Source: Dryomyza anilis (taxonomy: Eukaryota > Arthropoda > Insecta > Diptera > Dryomyzidae). From it: DNA of 64,000 bases. The notes below the pieces were generated by a model. The model made no database searches and was not told the origin of the DNA. It saw nothing but the letters and a program-made list of their open reading frames with translations. Of the stretch, positions 54,143 through 64,000 are shown piece by piece; the stretch's first letter is position 1; every line of letters begins with the position of its first letter. Where the stretch lies: contig OX638130.1 in the NCBI GenBank assembly GCA_951804985.1, positions 84,128,583-84,192,582 of the forward strand, written 5' to 3'. The translations under genes were made by a program, and so were the position numbers.

Positions 54143-55712
54143 GGCGCTACAAAGTAGCCCCCAATGAAATAAACCCAAAGAAATGAAATAGTCTCAAAAA
54201 TAAAAAGATAACACCAAAATTAAATCAAATAACACCCAAACCAAAAATGATAAACAAATTGGGTGTTATAACAACAAAAAATAACCCCCAATTAAATAAC
54301 ACCCAAAGCAAATGAAGTAACCCAAATTTATAAGCCAAATTGTTCTTTATAAAATAAACCCCAAAAGAAATGAAATAACCCCCAAATTAATTGAAATAAT
54401 CTGAAATTACCAAAAATAAATGGGATTATCTGTTAGAGATTGGAAAATAAATTTTAAATTAAATCGTTAAATAATTTATGATATATATTTTAGATATATC
54501 GGTGAAAATTTGTCAACCGTACCCGCTTCAAAAATTGTTTGCTTCCGATTTGGGTAAAATTTTGAGAACATGATGTTTTTCATACAAACATTGCTTGAAT
54601 ATTTTTATGAAAATAAATTTATTTTCTGATTGTTATTTTCATATAATTATTTTGAATTACTATGAACGTGTCATTTGTTAAAGCAAATATGATATAATCA
54701 AATTCCAAATACCTCTTCCGGATATTGAATGTGCACAATTATTAAAAATTGTGCAGTTGAAATATTTCCCAAACAGAAACGATTTATTATAAACTACCAA
54801 GGACCCGTGCTTCACTGTTAACATTTTTTTTATTGGTGTTATAAATGTGGTAACCAAAAGAAAAATAATTCTCTGCCAAAATAACTTTTCTCAAAGACAA
54901 TTCCTACTCGTACTGTTCATTCCCGTAGAGTACATCCCCGTAACACTATTCCCCGTAGAATTCTTCACGGTTGAATTCTTCCCCGAAGAATTTTTCTTCG
55001 TAGAATTCTTCTCCGTAGAATTCTTCTCCGTAAAATTTTTCGCCGCAAAATTCATCCCCGTAGAATGTTTTCCAGTAGAATTTACTCTATATAATTCTTC
55101 CCGATGAATTCTTCCTCGTAGAAGTGGTAAGTTTTAGTGTGATGAGTTTTGATGTGGTCAATTTCGGTGTGGTGAATTTCGGTGTGGTGAGTTCAAAGAA
55201 TTTGGGGTTAAGTACATCTTGATGTGAAATATCTTGATATTACTAAAATAACTGTCGACGGACAGCATCTGAAAGTAGAAATGTACATTGTATGGTAGGT
55301 GCCACTCCCAGTTCTCCGAAATACGTATTGTGATAAAATGTTATTCGGTTCAGCCGTTTTGGCGTTTATGCGGAACAAACATCCATACAGACATACAAAC
55401 ATTCAAAAATATATAATACATGAAATAACCCCCAAATAACAAAAAACATTATGAAATAGCCCCCAAAACAAATGATATAACTCCCAACAACCAAATTTGA
55501 AATAAAATAAACCCCGAACAAAATTTTCGTTGCAGATTATTTTATTGGGCGTTATTTCATCCAAAGAGAAAAAATAAAACAACATCTAAACAAAATGAAA
55601 TAAACCCAAAAATATTTCATATGAAATAACACCCAAAACTGTATGAACAATTTTTGGGGTTATTTCGATTTAATGAAGGGTTTACTTCATTTGGGGATTC
55701 TTTGATAGCGCC
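54143..55712. mobile_element. Family O element, interrupted by family A copy 6
   Basis: Left end GGCGCTACAAAGTAGCCCCC; right end complement GGCGCTATCAAAGAATCCCC, with ATGAAATAAACCC following in both. AAATAACCCCCAAA-type words recur ~20 times at 54160-54420 and 55425-55700, in both orientations. 54430-54790 is AT-rich interior or another insert. No coding. Confidence 0.7.
54793..55420 (+). mobile_element. Family A VNTR element, copy 6, divergent
   Basis: Head ACTACCAAGGACCCGTGCTT; hinge TATAAATGTGGTAACCAAAA and CAAAATAACTTTTCTCAAAG; VNTR1 ~54915-55110 (long, GTAGAATTCTTCTCC); VNTR2 only ~55122-55195; then a tail with GTATGGTAGGTGCCACTCCC and GGAACAAACATCCATACAGA. The T-rich tract is missing and much of the tail is altered. 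Family O resumes with TGAAATAACCCCC. Confidence 0.8.
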
Positions 55713-56984
55713 ACAAAATAAGTTCAGTACCAATCATACCATATTTGCATTAATAATAATTTAATAGAGTTGTAAACATTTTAATACCAAATGCAGATTT
55801 CCATTTCAAATAATGTTTTCCTAATATCAGTTTTACTCAAATTTATTTGTAAATTAATCAATTTAAATTTTAAAATTGAAAATCTGAAATTCGTTTGTAA
55901 TTATCTCAATTTTCATTGAAAAATCACAATGATTGAATTGAATTGATATTTTCTCAATTTTAAAAGGAAAGTTTTCAATTTCAATTAGAAATATGTAGTC
56001 TGGCTCAAAAAATTCTATAAATAAAACTGAAAAATAATTTATTTTATTACAAAAGTTTAGGCAATAAAAAGATTATAAATTCACAAAATTTTCATAAAAA
56101 TGCAATATATTATCTACATAAATTAGAAATATATCTATGTATTTACAATGTACATTGTACATTCTACGAGCTCTTTAACTTCGAAACACTTAGCCTAACA
56201 GTTACAATTTGCATAGAAAGCACCCGGAACAAAGAAGAGCTTTGGCAAGAATTCACCCTCTAAACAAGTGCTTTTAATCGCAGAGCAAAAACAAAACATT
56301 ACAAAAAACAAAAATGAAAGGACTTATAAAACTTCATGTCGTTACCTGTAGTGAGGAGCCTTAGCCAAAAGCCTTGGGGCTATGATATGTAAACCACTTT
56401 TCTTAAGCCTAAAAATGTTGATAACATAATTTCCACACTAGCAACAAACTAACTAAAGTACTTAATGCTTACCACACACACATACAGAGTATGGTAGGCA
56501 AATATGGAGTCACCTGCAAACAAACAACAAAGTTTCCCAAAAAGTACCAACCAAACTCGCATAAAACTCCATGGATATAAAACCCCAAATTGCAGCTCTC
56601 GATGCAAAATGCTTTCATCGGCCGTCTGTCCGTTCGCCAGCAGCACGCTAGAACACTTGGCACTTTAACAGTTTCTGTCTCACTTGCGCACACATTGCTC
56701 GGACGACTTTGATTACACTATGTCACTTTTCCAAAAGGCTTTATTGGAAAGTGATCTTGAAAAAATATTTTCTAAATTATTTCTATTTTAAAATGAAAAT
56801 ACATTACTACTTTGTTTAAGTTTCGTGATTCTTTATAGGACATTGGTATGTGTTCTATAAAGAGTCACGAAACTTAATTAATGTCCGATCGGAACTGTAG
56901 TTGAAGAGAATTGGAAGTAAGTTTATTACACCCAGGTTTTGTTCTTCCGGACCCGTTGGAGTTCAAAAAATACAATTAATTCTA
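55713..56984. other. Single-copy AT-rich region, hairpin at 56817
   Basis: 55890-55990 repeats TTTTCAATTT/AAATTGAAAA words. 56440-56700 is a small GC-richer patch with 65-74-codon minus frames; no domain. The hairpin is listed separately. Confidence 0.35.
56817..56876. repeat. Long hairpin, ~22-bp arms
   Basis: TAAGTTTCGTGATTCTTTAT then AGGA faces TTCTATAAAGAGTCACGAAA then CTTA, with a ~12-nt loop (CATTGGTATGTG). Near-perfect stem in single-copy DNA; could be a tiny MITE or a structured-RNA precursor. Confidence 0.8.
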
Positions 56985-57074
56985 CACTCTACTCCTTACC
57001 CAACCAACTTATTCGGTTCCCTTAACCGCTTCGTCGGTTGTTATTGTTAAAACTAAAAGAGTTGTAGTGTGTAC
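56985..57074 (-). mobile_element. Family N copy, 3' part of a split copy
   Basis: TACACTCTACTCC..CAACCAACTTATTCGG, CCTTAACCGCTTCGTCGGTT and AAAGAGTTGTAGTGTGTAC are the complement of the right half of the 52028 copy. It is cut at 57074 by a 1,263-bp element and continues at 58338. Confidence 0.75.
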
Positions 57075-58337
57075 CATAGACCACAAGACATGAAACTCCG
57101 TCAATGTAGATGTAAAAATCGTTTTGTTAGTGTGCGTCGCAGTCGCAATTTGGACAACTTTTTATTCAACTTAGACAACTTTTATTCAACTTGGACAATA
57201 ATGCCACAGATTTTCTCATTTTAGACATTTTTCCCCCTTTATATTCAACATATTCACCACTGCTTTTGATGTTTGCGCCAAACAGAAATGTAATAACAAA
57301 TTAATTTTCTGACAACATAAAAATACTCAAAACATACGTAAAAAACTTTTTGTTTATATATATTTAGTTTCATTCAAAAATTGATCGTGTGAGTACAATT
57401 TTCAACCGATTTTGATACGAATTATGGATGATATCGTTGTCAGGCATGATGAAGAGCTATATTTGGCTGAACAAGCGTACGAAATTGTCAACTAGGACAA
57501 AATGTTATAATATCTCTACGGAAAGGGGTTATCGGACTGTTAATTGCTTAATGCCCGGATCCATACAACTTTTAACCATGAGTTAGCGATGGAAATCGAT
57601 TAGTTAATCTGACAATTTCAATATTGATATTAAAACAAAAAATTAAATTTATTTGTCAGATTGTTTTTAACTGATAACAGTATTCAACCGGCCGTAAGTA
57701 AATTCACAATTTTAGTTTATTTTATTTAACGTCCTCATTATATTTAAGCGCAATATTGTTTCATATTTGGTATTTACAGCGATATAAACATACACATAAT
57801 TTCATTATAAAAACGATTTATAATATAAATATTAAGATAAACATAATATATAATAAATTTATTTTAATATTGTAATATTTGCAGAAGTTTTGTCACTTTT
57901 TCCCTAAACTAATGAAAAGGGGGACACACTGGTTTTATTCACCAAATTGCTATTTTTTTCTCGTAAATTTTACAATTTTTTCAGAAAATGTTAATTATTT
58001 TTTCACTTTTCCCTTAGACTATGAATTTTAGGCATAGTTTTAAAAAAATAGTACTAATTTTTAGACTCATTACGTGTAACTCAAAACTTCTGCATTTGAG
58101 TAGTTCGGTTGCAAAAAATGTGTAAATTTTGGCAAATTTCACAAAATTTTCAGCATCTGAATTAATAAACAGCTGTTTTGTGTTGTCGAAAATTTTACAC
58201 GGTGAAACAACAACAATGCAAGCAGAGATGCGGCAGAGCTCATGTACACAATCCGTGTACCAAAAAATATCATAAAAAACAGGATTTTGCTATGTTGAAT
58301 ATGTTTTTTGCGAAGTCGCACGTCTTATAGTCTTTGG
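57075..58337. mobile_element. 1,263-bp DNA element with 7-bp TSD, nested in family N
   Basis: TGTGTAC flanks both sides (57068-57074, 58338-58344). TIRs: CCATAGACCACAAGACATGA left and, complemented, CCAAAGACTATAAGACGTGC right (~15 of 20 match). It splits one family N copy, so the limits are well supported. The interior is AT-rich with repeated TTTATTCAACTT(G/A)GACAA and CACTTTTCCCT words and one short frame (57424). Superfamily unknown; the 7-8-bp duplication would allow hAT or P. Confidence 0.8.
57424..57495 (+). pseudogene. Short frame inside the 57075 element, possible transposase remnant
   Basis: ATG to TAG, 23 residues: M-D-D-I-V-V-R-H-D-E-E-L-Y-L-A-E-Q-A-Y-E-I-V-N. Acidic and helix-like, unlike the AT-rich surroundings. 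It may be the beginning of a deleted transposase gene, or chance. Confidence 0.25.
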
Positions 58338-58460
58338 TGTGTACTACACCCGATTTTGAACAGTTTTAGAACAATTGGTAGTGTGTATATGTTCATACAT
58401 CAAGGACTAACCGAATTGGACAGTTCTGCCCACAAATTTGTAGTCAATTCGTTTGTAACA
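58338..58460 (-). mobile_element. Family N copy, 5' part of a split copy
   Basis: TGTGTACTACACCCGATTTT, GAACAGTTTTAGAACAATTG, GTGTGTATATGTTCATACAT, GGACAGTTCTGCCCACAAAT are the complement of the left half of family N. Together with 56985-57074 it makes one copy. Confidence 0.65.
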
Positions 58461-58679
58461 CGCAGGTTGAAGGCTCCTGAGTCAACTAAGCCCGACTATA
58501 ATTATAATTCTTACAATCTAAACTCTTACGATCTAAACTCAGAATTTTGCTATAATCTCTTTAGCATCTAATGATAAACAAAATTATTTAGGGTTATCCA
58601 GACCATAGTCCAAACTAACTATCAACATTACTAACTTTTTTCTATATGCTCTACTTTTTGATATAAGTCTTGAGAACAA

Positions 58680-59305
58680 AATATTGGTACCGAATTCAGA
58701 AATGGTTGCATACATCTCCTTTCGGACTGTCGAATGAAGCTCCGACTGAAAGGTGGTGGATGTCGATCTGCATCTCTTTAGTCTTATCCAGGATTTGGCA
58801 TAATCTTAAAATCTGGTCTATGGTGGACGTGTCAGGTCTGAAAGCGCATTGATAAGGTCCAATCGGTCAGTTGACGATTGACTCCAGTCTTTCAAATTAT
58901 GCGCTCGATAGTACCTTATACGCGATGTTCAGGAGACCTATTCCACGGTAGTTCGTATGTTGTGAGATCCGTCTTCTAAAGGTTTGGGCTCATAGTTGTG
59001 AGCTCATCGCCGCCAGTCTTAAAAGGCTTTGTTTTTTTTAGCCTGGCCATGGCTGTGCTACACACGGACACAGAAATCATCACGGACAAGCGGCAGTATG
59101 TCAACGTCGTCATCAGTGGTTGTTGGGCTGTCTTATCTATAGGCGGAATTATTGTCATCATCGCCGGCTAGCAGTTTGTGTTCCGAGAAGTGTTCCCTAC
59201 ATAATTTTTTACATAATTTTTCGTTCCTCAATAGCTTCACACTCGCGTCGTTCTACTTCTCTTTTCTTGCACCTGAAAATAACGTGTGTTGCTCTGGCTC
59301 ATCCT
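58680..59305 (-). pseudogene. LINE-R (RTE-like) fragment: linker and N-terminal RT
   Basis: Minus strand, in order: K-R-E-V-E-R-R-E-C-E-A-I (~59230-59270), R-E-H-F-S-E-x-K-L-L-A-G-D-D-D-N-N-S (~59145-59210), A-R-L-K-K-T-K-P-F-K-T-G-G-D-E-L (LKNNKAAGADG equivalent, decayed, ~59000), NYRGIGLLN (~58935-58965), then GPYQCAFRPDTSTIDQILRL and LDKTKEMQIDIHHL. The palm motif A position reads S-V-G-A-S-F-D-S, so the catalytic aspartate is lost. Frameshifts separate the pieces. Dead copy. Confidence 0.8.
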
Positions 59306-59319
59306 ACAAAGACCTACAG

Positions 59320-59531
59320 CCAGAAAAAAATACTATATAAATAATAGTTTTTTACTATTAAAAATAGTCAATAGGATCAATTATTATTTTAATTGAAAAA
59401 TACCATTAAATACCAGAAAATACCAAGACATAGCCATTGAGTTTATATGAGAAGATTTATTTGTTGTATACTATTAAAACAATAATTGTCCTATTGACCA
59501 ATTTTAATGGGATTTGAGGGAATTTTTCTGG
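59320..59531. mobile_element. 212-bp MITE (family I) between LINE fragments
   Basis: Left end CCAGAAAAAAATACTATATA; right end complement CCAGAAAAATTCCCTCAAAT. Subterminal CTATTGACC..and GTCAATAGGA words face each other. Non-coding. Confidence 0.65.
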
Positions 59532-59540
59532 GTGTATGAG

Positions 59541-59625
59541 TTTCGCAGGTATATCGAACTAAGATATGCCTTATCGAAGTGTCGAGGCGGCTTTATAGTC
59601 GACTAATAGGTGTTTTTCTCCGTTT
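59541..59625 (-). pseudogene. LINE fragment, RT motif A region
   Basis: Minus strand reads H-L-L-V-D-Y-K-A-A-S-T-L-R, stop, G-I-S, stop, F-D-I-P-A-K-L. V-D-(F/Y)-K-A-A is RT motif A and F-x-I-P-A-K-L follows it in RTE/Jockey-type LINEs. It cannot belong to the 58680-59305 copy because it lies on its 5' side; it may be downstream of the 60735-62130 copy. Confidence 0.65.
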
Positions 59626-59989
59626 TTTTTCTGGATTTGGCGCAATGTGAAAATTATTATTTTGTTAATTGTAATATTTTTTTGAATACTTTTTTCAAAA
59701 TTTAATTTAAATTACTTCTTGTTAAGATATTACATTACAATTTTCACATATTATAGTTAAAATCATCTATTTCTTATTCATTTTAAAAAATTACTCACAA
59801 TTTTATTTTTAAGATCGACATTCGACAAAATTAGCCAAGTTTAAAATATTTCGAAAAAAACTTTTTTGTAAATAGGATGGATCTTGTGTGGCTAATGCAA
59901 AACACACTATGATTGACGCACCGGAGAGATAAAAATCCCCGATTTGAAAAAGCGTCTTTTTAAAAAAACAGACAAATTTATACTTTTAA
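59626..59989. other. AT-rich stretch with a LINE-J 3'-end scrap
   Basis: 59890-59920 has GCTAATGCAAAACACACTAT, like the LINE-J 3' UTR at 33850-33880. Otherwise nothing identified. Confidence 0.35.
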
Positions 59990-60660
59990 TTATTCCCTAC
60001 ACTTATGAGGTACATGGTATATTAAGTTTGTGCATATATGGTAACGCTACTTAGGATACGTGCCTTTATGGAAAAGTATATATATTCTTTATCAGCATCA
60101 CGACCCGAGTCTGTTTAGCCATGTTAGTCTGTCTGTCTATCTGTTACACGGTAACTTGAGAAATACTAGTCGGAATCCGATGAAATTTTGTTTCAATGTG
60201 TTTTACCCAAAAAATGGTTTTGAATATGGAAATGAGCCAAATCGTTTAACGGACACGCCCACCTCCCATCAAGATACATTTATATAACTATTTAGGAACC
60301 TATAAATCGAAAAGTACCGAAGATACAATTACAAAATTTAAAAAGTATTATTAGAATTTACCTAAAAATATTTGTTTCAAAAATGGGCATGATCCGCCTA
60401 CATTTTTTTACACTATTTCCAGGTTTTTTATAGTGAGAATTTTAGTCGTATTTCACATTTTGTTCAATAATTCCTTAATTAATGAACAAAATGAAACTGA
60501 TTATGCCAGAAATAAAATAATTATATGAATTAATAATTTAATGATATTTTGTTGAAAAACTAGGAATTTATATTTTTTTTATATATATTTTTCATATCAA
60601 TAAATCAGTCAACTTTGCCTTTCAATTACGTGTAGGGTACTCATGGAACTAAGATATATA
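59990..60660 (+). mobile_element. Family B element, copy 4, divergent
   Basis: ATTCCCTACACTTATGAGGT at the start, then GTATATATATTCTTTATCAG, CGGACACGCCCACCTCCCAT and AAAAATGGGCATGATCCGCC. The 3' half is replaced by unrelated AT-rich sequence, and a GTGTAGGGTACTCATGG near 60630 is the last recognisable block. It is the oldest looking of the four. Confidence 0.7.
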
Positions 60661-60734
60661 TATATTCTCTGAAATATCTAGTTTTCAAAACAATTTTTCA
60701 TTTTTCAAAATCTTTTTTAGTTCAAAAGTTACAT

Positions 60735-62130
60735 ACAATAAACATCGATGCGCTCCTTTTCCATACACTCAGCCCAATATGCGGTCTCAAAGAACTCAAC
60801 AGGCTGGCCATCAGCACCTGCGGCTTTGTTGTTTTTCAGACGAGCAATGGCTGTCTGACCTCGTCACGGTCGGGTGCCGGAATCTCAACGTCGTAATCAA
60901 GTAGTGGGGTTGCCTGATTTACTTCTCTATCGTTGGAATTGCTGTCATCATCACCGATCAGCAGTTTAGAGAAGTGATCCCACCATATCTTCAGTGTGTC
61001 ATCAGTCACTTGATTTCCGTTCTCATTTTTACAGGAAGAGGCTCCGGCCTTCGAACCTCTAGCTAGGCGTAGTATCTTCTCGTAGAATTTTTGAGTCTCA
61101 TTCCCGTTCCCATGCATCTTAATCTCCACACACACATGTCCTGCAGCCACTCTTTTTTGCGCCTGACAAGAGGTCCTTCGCAGCTCGCCTAGCTACTGAC
61201 TGCAGGGCAGATCTGTATGCAGCATCCTTCTCTGCAGTGGCCGCGCGACACTCTTGGTCCTACCACTGATTCCTCAAAGGGGCGTTGGATTCCAAGCACC
61301 TCTTCGGCAGCGGTACGCAAAGAATATGATTCCACAGTGCGGTTATAACATCAAGACGAGGAGTTCTTTGTCAAAGTAGGTGTGAGAGTCGAGTGAAAAA
61401 GATGTTTACTTTGTCAGTTGTGATTGCATCTTTGCGATGTCTTGTTTTCTCTACGATTGGTTTCGTACGTTCTTCGCAGCGCTTAAGCTCAATGATCCGA
61501 GTCCATATTGACACCTCGGGTAGACCGTTTTTTTGATCAGGCGACAACCATGTGGTCTTGTGGATATCGAGATGTTCGAATCTAGTACTACTAACTTCCA
61601 TATTTCGTGCTACGACGAAGTCGCCCATATTGGAAGTATTGGCGTGTTCCGATTGTAGGACAATAGATGCCTTCTCTGCCCACCTTGACGTTAAAATCGC
61701 TAGCACAATTTTGATATCGTGACAGAGACAGTGCTTGCGATATACTCGTAGAAGTGCTATTTTGTCTTGTCATATTTCTCCATCGTTGGGACGTGTTCAC
61801 AAATTAGACTGATGTGGCAATATTTAATCTTGATGCGGATTGATTCTAGCCTTTCGTCCACGGAGGTGAATCTAGAGACAAGATCTCTTGCAGACCACTA
61901 ATCAATATACAAATTCGTGTCTCTCCGCATGGCAGTTCTTGTAGATATTACAGGACGCATTTTTGGAGTAGCCCTGTCCCGTCCATCGCATTTCCTGAAT
62001 AGCGATGATGTCAGCCTCATATTTTTCGAGGAAATCTACCAGCTGGATAGAGGCAGCACCTTCTATATATAGGTTCCGGACATTCCAGATGGTTTTTAAA
62101 ATGTGTGCGTGTTTTGTGTACAAAGTGATT
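60735..62130 (-). pseudogene. LINE-R (RTE-like) fragment: endonuclease to RT start
   Basis: Minus strand from 62123: W-N-V-R-N-L-Y-I-E-G-A-A-S, then EADIIAIQEMRWTGQGYSKN with the catalytic-type Glu, a gap, S-D-F-N-V-K-V-G-R-E-G-I-Y (D-x-N motif), STRFEHLDIHKTTWLSPDQK (AP-endonuclease fold), then KFYEKILRLARG, HFSKLLIGDDDSN, and L-K-N-N-K-A-A-G-A-D-G at ~60825. Several frameshifts and a missing S-D-H box show it is inactive. It resembles the fly 'craniofacial development protein 2-like' class. Confidence 0.85.
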
Positions 62131-63689
62131 AAACCAAATATAAAAAATATAATAATGTGTTACACAGTGTCGAAAGCATTTCATGGCAAAGAGCAAAATA
62201 AAACCAACCAAAATAAATAAAAATATCACAATGTGAGGTTTTGCGTTGAAAACTTTGCAACTTTACAAAGTAATTGCAAAACCGCAACAACCACAACAGT
62301 TGCAACTACAACAACAACAATAGTAATAATAATAACCATCATGGGCAACTGCAACAGCAACAATATAAAGCAGCAGCAACAACAATAATAATAAAAAAGC
62401 TTAAAGCGGACAACAAATGCATCGTTGTCAGCAAATTTAAACAGCATGAACACTCGCTCATATATGAGCTCAACACACAACAAAGGACAACAATTTAAAA
62501 TGCTGCAAGTAGCTACTACAAAGGAGCAGCAAAGACATGCCGAGTGGTAGCAATAACTGCTGCAGTGCAACAAGAATATTGCATGAGCAGCAGCAGCAGC
62601 AAATCATATGATTGAGCAGCATGATAGAAGCAACGCATCAAATGCAGCAGCAACATAAGATTCAAAAATGTCTCCGACTGCCATTTTGAATACATTTGAA
62701 GCTGCTTTAAGTTGTGACAGAGTGGCGAACTCACTGAGTGGCTGACTCGATCGGTTACGCAGGACGTGACCGAAGTAAAGTCTAAATCAAAGGAGGCTGA
62801 ATTTGGGGGGCGACCTTTGAAGGATTCGGTCCTACCTACCTACTGTTTTTGATGTGACGCCTGACAGCTGTCAACGTTGTGAGTGACTCAGCGTAGCAGC
62901 AACAACAATTTGGTTACTATCTTGAACAACAACAATTTAGCCACAGTTTATGACAATCACAACAAAAACAATTCTAACAACCAACAGCTACAATGTACGT
63001 ACTACCAGTGACACTTACTTATCTTACAACAGCAATAGCTAGAGCAACAACAAGAACTACAACCAATACTAGTTATGTAAAGGGTACCTAACAATGACAT
63101 CTACAACAACAACTGCACATTCACGGTGCTGCTGTTGTTGTTGTTGTTCTTGTAAATCACGACACGCGATTCTATTCCAAAAGGCACAGTGCACACAAGA
63201 GTGGGCGGCAAAGCAAGCAGCAACGAAGTGAATGAGCGAACAAAAGCAGCTGCCCCACTAGAGAGAGAGCGGCTCTCATCCATACACAACACCCACACAG
63301 TGGGCAGGACGGACAACGAAAGGAGCATCAAATCGACGCATCAGCAAAGCGAACCGAACAACATCCAAAATACATCGAATGGGTGGACAGGAGCAGCAGG
63401 TGAACATGTACAACAATAACAACAATAATAATGCGAAAAACAACAACATCAACTATTCGTAGAACAAAGCTAAGCACAAACGGCTGTCAAACACCTACTC
63501 GCTCCTGTTCAAGGCTGACACCGAACTGACGTTTTGTGTAGCAGCTTCCAAAGTCAAGCATATGTTTGGTGTTCGGCGTTACAGGATACGTTCGTGTGTG
63601 AGTGGTGTTTCTTGCTTTGAGGACCCTGATGAAAATTTAAGTTTCATTCAAAATGACCAGTTTCACCATAGAACATATGAGATGTATAC
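62131..63689. other. Single-copy island with CAA/CAG repeats
   Basis: 62270-63480 is full of CAACAACAAC and AGCAGCAGC runs; overlapping frames of 70-115 codons on both strands follow from them. 62870-62900 has TGACAGCTGTCA (E-box-centred palindrome). 63480-63640 is GC-richer single-copy sequence. It may be a 5' UTR or promoter zone; no coding defended. Confidence 0.35.
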
Positions 63690-63885
63690 AGATTTTACTG
63701 TATAACACTTGTGAAGTATAACAGTTTTACTGTATAACAGTATTAATGTATAACAGTATTACTGCATAGCAGTTTTACTGTATAACAGTATTACTGTATT
63801 ACAAATTTATTGTTGTATAAGAAACAGCTTTACTGTATAACAGTTGTCTTACTGTATAACAATTTAACTGTATAACAGTTTAATA
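63690..63885 (+). repeat. Tandem array of ACTGTATAACAG units
   Basis: About eleven units of 14-20 bp with core TACTGTATAACAGT, several variants (TGCATAGCAG, TGTATTACAA). Each core is itself near-palindromic (CTGTATAACAG). Confidence 0.8.
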
Positions 63886-63911
63886 ATTTAAAGAATTTCA
63901 AGACTTGAAAC

Positions 63912-64000
63912 AAATTAAAGAATTTAAAGAATTTAAAGAATTTAAAGAATTTAAAGAATTTAAAGAATTTAAAGAATTTAAAGAATTTAAAGAATTTAAA
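63912..64000 (+). repeat. 9-bp tandem repeat (GAATTTAAA)n, open at window edge
   Basis: About ten units, the last nine perfect, running to the final base, so the array continues outside the window. Confidence 0.95.

Noticed and set aside
58301..58571. 87-codon plus frame
   Set aside because: Covers the end of the 57075 element and a family N fragment; open by chance.
62226..62573. 115-codon Cys/Val-rich minus frame
   Set aside because: Antisense of CAACAACAAC/AATAATAAT repeats.

Overview
The window looks like a repeat-dominated, non-coding stretch of a dipteran (probably higher-fly) nuclear genome. It is AT-rich, spacers carry CAG/CAA ('opa'-type) and PuPy microsatellites, and there is no operon-like coding. 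The non-LTR retrotransposon remnants resemble the fly 'craniofacial development protein 2-like' class. One interspersed family carries a ~60-bp phrase (TATATATTCTTGATCAGCAT... then GTCCGTCTGTCTGTCCG) that I recall from many fly repeats. I found no host gene I would defend; weak coding candidates lie at 28272-28589, 41436-41630 and 51338-51841. Species is not determinable by eye.

Repeats come in layers. (1) Family A: a modular, VNTR-bearing non-autonomous element with a fixed head (ACTAGCTGGACCCGTGC), two 15-bp VNTRs, a T-rich tract, and a fixed tail ending TTTTATATATATAGAT. Copies lie at 1508-2371(-), 5548-6598(+), 13981-15760(+, interrupted), 18738-19239(-), 24615-25671(+), 39273-39748(+, no VNTR) and 54793-55420(+). 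(2) DNA transposons/MITEs, several with readable TIRs and target-site duplications: two hAT-type (14939-15503; 35429-36143), two PIF/Harbinger-type (16434-16679; 18182-18601), a CACGGTG-ended foldback (23050-24488) holding a TA-flanked MITE, a foldback with apparently identical 263-bp arms (2581-3764), a 1,263-bp insert with 7-bp TSD (57075-58337), and a group whose ends resemble CACA-(x)-AGAAAAA. (3) Families B (four copies) and E (three large copies plus a fragment). (4) tRNA-derived SINEs (9954, 40744, and a split copy at 14809-15671). (5) LINE remnants: an RTE-like endonuclease/RT element (30186-31310, 58680-59625, 60735-62130) and a second LINE represented by its RT C-terminus (33841-34265, 38759-39270).

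Nesting is the main architectural theme: A > SINE > hAT at 14-15.8 kb; A in a TIR element at 5.2-6.9 kb; a MITE in a LINE at 30.5-31.3 kb; a hAT at the tip of family K at 35.4-36.9 kb; B in E at 45.9-47.7 kb; A in family O at 54.1-55.7 kb; and a DNA element in family N at 57.0-58.5 kb.

Between these lie single-copy islands that are GC-richer and CpG-bearing but lack convincing long frames (about 7320-8200, 13200-13620, 17570-18110, 21600-22450, 27640-28700, 37180-38050, 41430-42850, 50500-51850, 62250-63600). They look like intronic/intergenic sequence, UTRs or regulatory DNA of a gene whose exons are outside this window. All family names (A-P, LINE-R, LINE-J) are labels used only here. All comparisons were made by eye.
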